Assembly (NCBI RefSeq): GCF_003173715.1
Contig: NZ_CP029550.1
Span: 620,001 to 684,000 of the forward strand
DNA: 64,000 nt
Direction: 5' to 3'
From: Methylobacterium durans
GTDB lineage: Bacteria > Pseudomonadota > Alphaproteobacteria > Rhizobiales > Beijerinckiaceae
Every line of letters starts with the position of its first letter. Within the stretch, counting starts at the first letter, position 1. The notes below the pieces were generated by a model. It ran no database searches and was not told where the DNA came from. It saw only the letters and a program-made list of their open reading frames with translations. Shown here in pieces: positions 63,822 to 64,000 of this stretch. A program made the translations under genes and the position numbers.

Positions 63822-64000
63822 ACTGGCCGATCAACCGCCGGCCATGTCTGCGGCAGTCCAGCCTTACTACGCATTATCGGCACATCATCGACGGCCTCGG
63901 CACGTTGGCGCGTGTGACCGTGACAAGGCCTGGCTGGCCCGTTTCACGCCGCGACGCCGGCCGCTTCCCATCAGGCCTCGAACGCTCCGGCTCGGAAGAT
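63822..64000. other. Window end, no gene seen
   Basis: The last 180 bases hold no supported gene; ORFs antisense to oxdC run into it. Confidence 0.4.

Overview
The window looks like an alphaproteobacterium of the Methylobacterium/Methylorubrum type. The DNA is GC-rich with GC-rich third codon positions, and the proteins have rhizobiales-type relatives (MucR regulators, a MHS transporter divergent from cyoA, DUF3768, small secreted basic proteins). This is inferred from gene content; no 16S gene is present.

Layout. (1) 1-16.05 kb is mostly housekeeping: the start of cyoA, an MHS-type MFS transporter, a Crp/Fnr regulator, a PepSY protein, a YciE/DUF892 ferritin-like protein, a DEAD-box helicase, a ChaA-type Ca2+/H+ antiporter, a molybdopterin oxidoreductase with its flavin reductase, a methyltransferase, a lytic transglycosylase broken by a frameshift, a flavodoxin-fold quinone reductase, a hemerythrin, tRNA-Phe, yacG-maf and tRNA-Gly. 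One 1402-bp IS701-family element with CTAG target duplications sits in it. (2) 16-22 kb is a thinner accessory stretch with orphan secreted proteins, a second 1402-bp IS701 copy (TTAG duplications), a methyltransferase and a ketopantoate-reductase-like protein. (3) 22-39.7 kb looks like an integrated plasmid-like element: two MucR/Ros paralogues lacking zinc-finger residues, ParA, a tyrosine recombinase with an overlapping small partner gene, a DUF3102-like gene interrupted by an IS630 element, a CyRepA1-like primase-helicase carried on two overlapping ORFs, a DnaQ-like exonuclease and small orphan genes. (4) 39.8-44.5 kb carries a short terminal-inverted-repeat (MITE-like) element, a polysaccharide deacetylase, a NarL-type regulator, a Rap1a/Tai-like protein, a GAF fragment and a frameshifted universal stress protein. 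(5) 45-56.4 kb is an RTX island: a 2370-residue heme peroxidase with RTX repeats and a DUF4214 tail, a frameshifted LuxR regulator, a PilZ protein, a DUF4214 protein with an RTX-like C-terminus and a pure RTX protein. A short degenerate sequence recurs between these genes. (6) 56.9-64 kb holds a DUF3768 gene, an ECF sigma/anti-sigma pair, a Cys-rich secreted protein with an in-frame stop, a second MITE copy, a resolvase fragment, a TsdA-type dihaem cytochrome and a Tat-exported oxalate decarboxylase.

How it fits together. The replication/partition/integration genes in region 3 would make a self-maintaining element. The RTX proteins of region 5 would be exported by a type I system that is not in the window. 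Several genes are broken by one-base frameshifts or in-frame stops (transglycosylase, stress protein, LuxR regulator, Cys-rich protein, a 111-codon gene at 37.3-37.7 kb). Either the accessory DNA is decaying or the assembly has residual indel errors.
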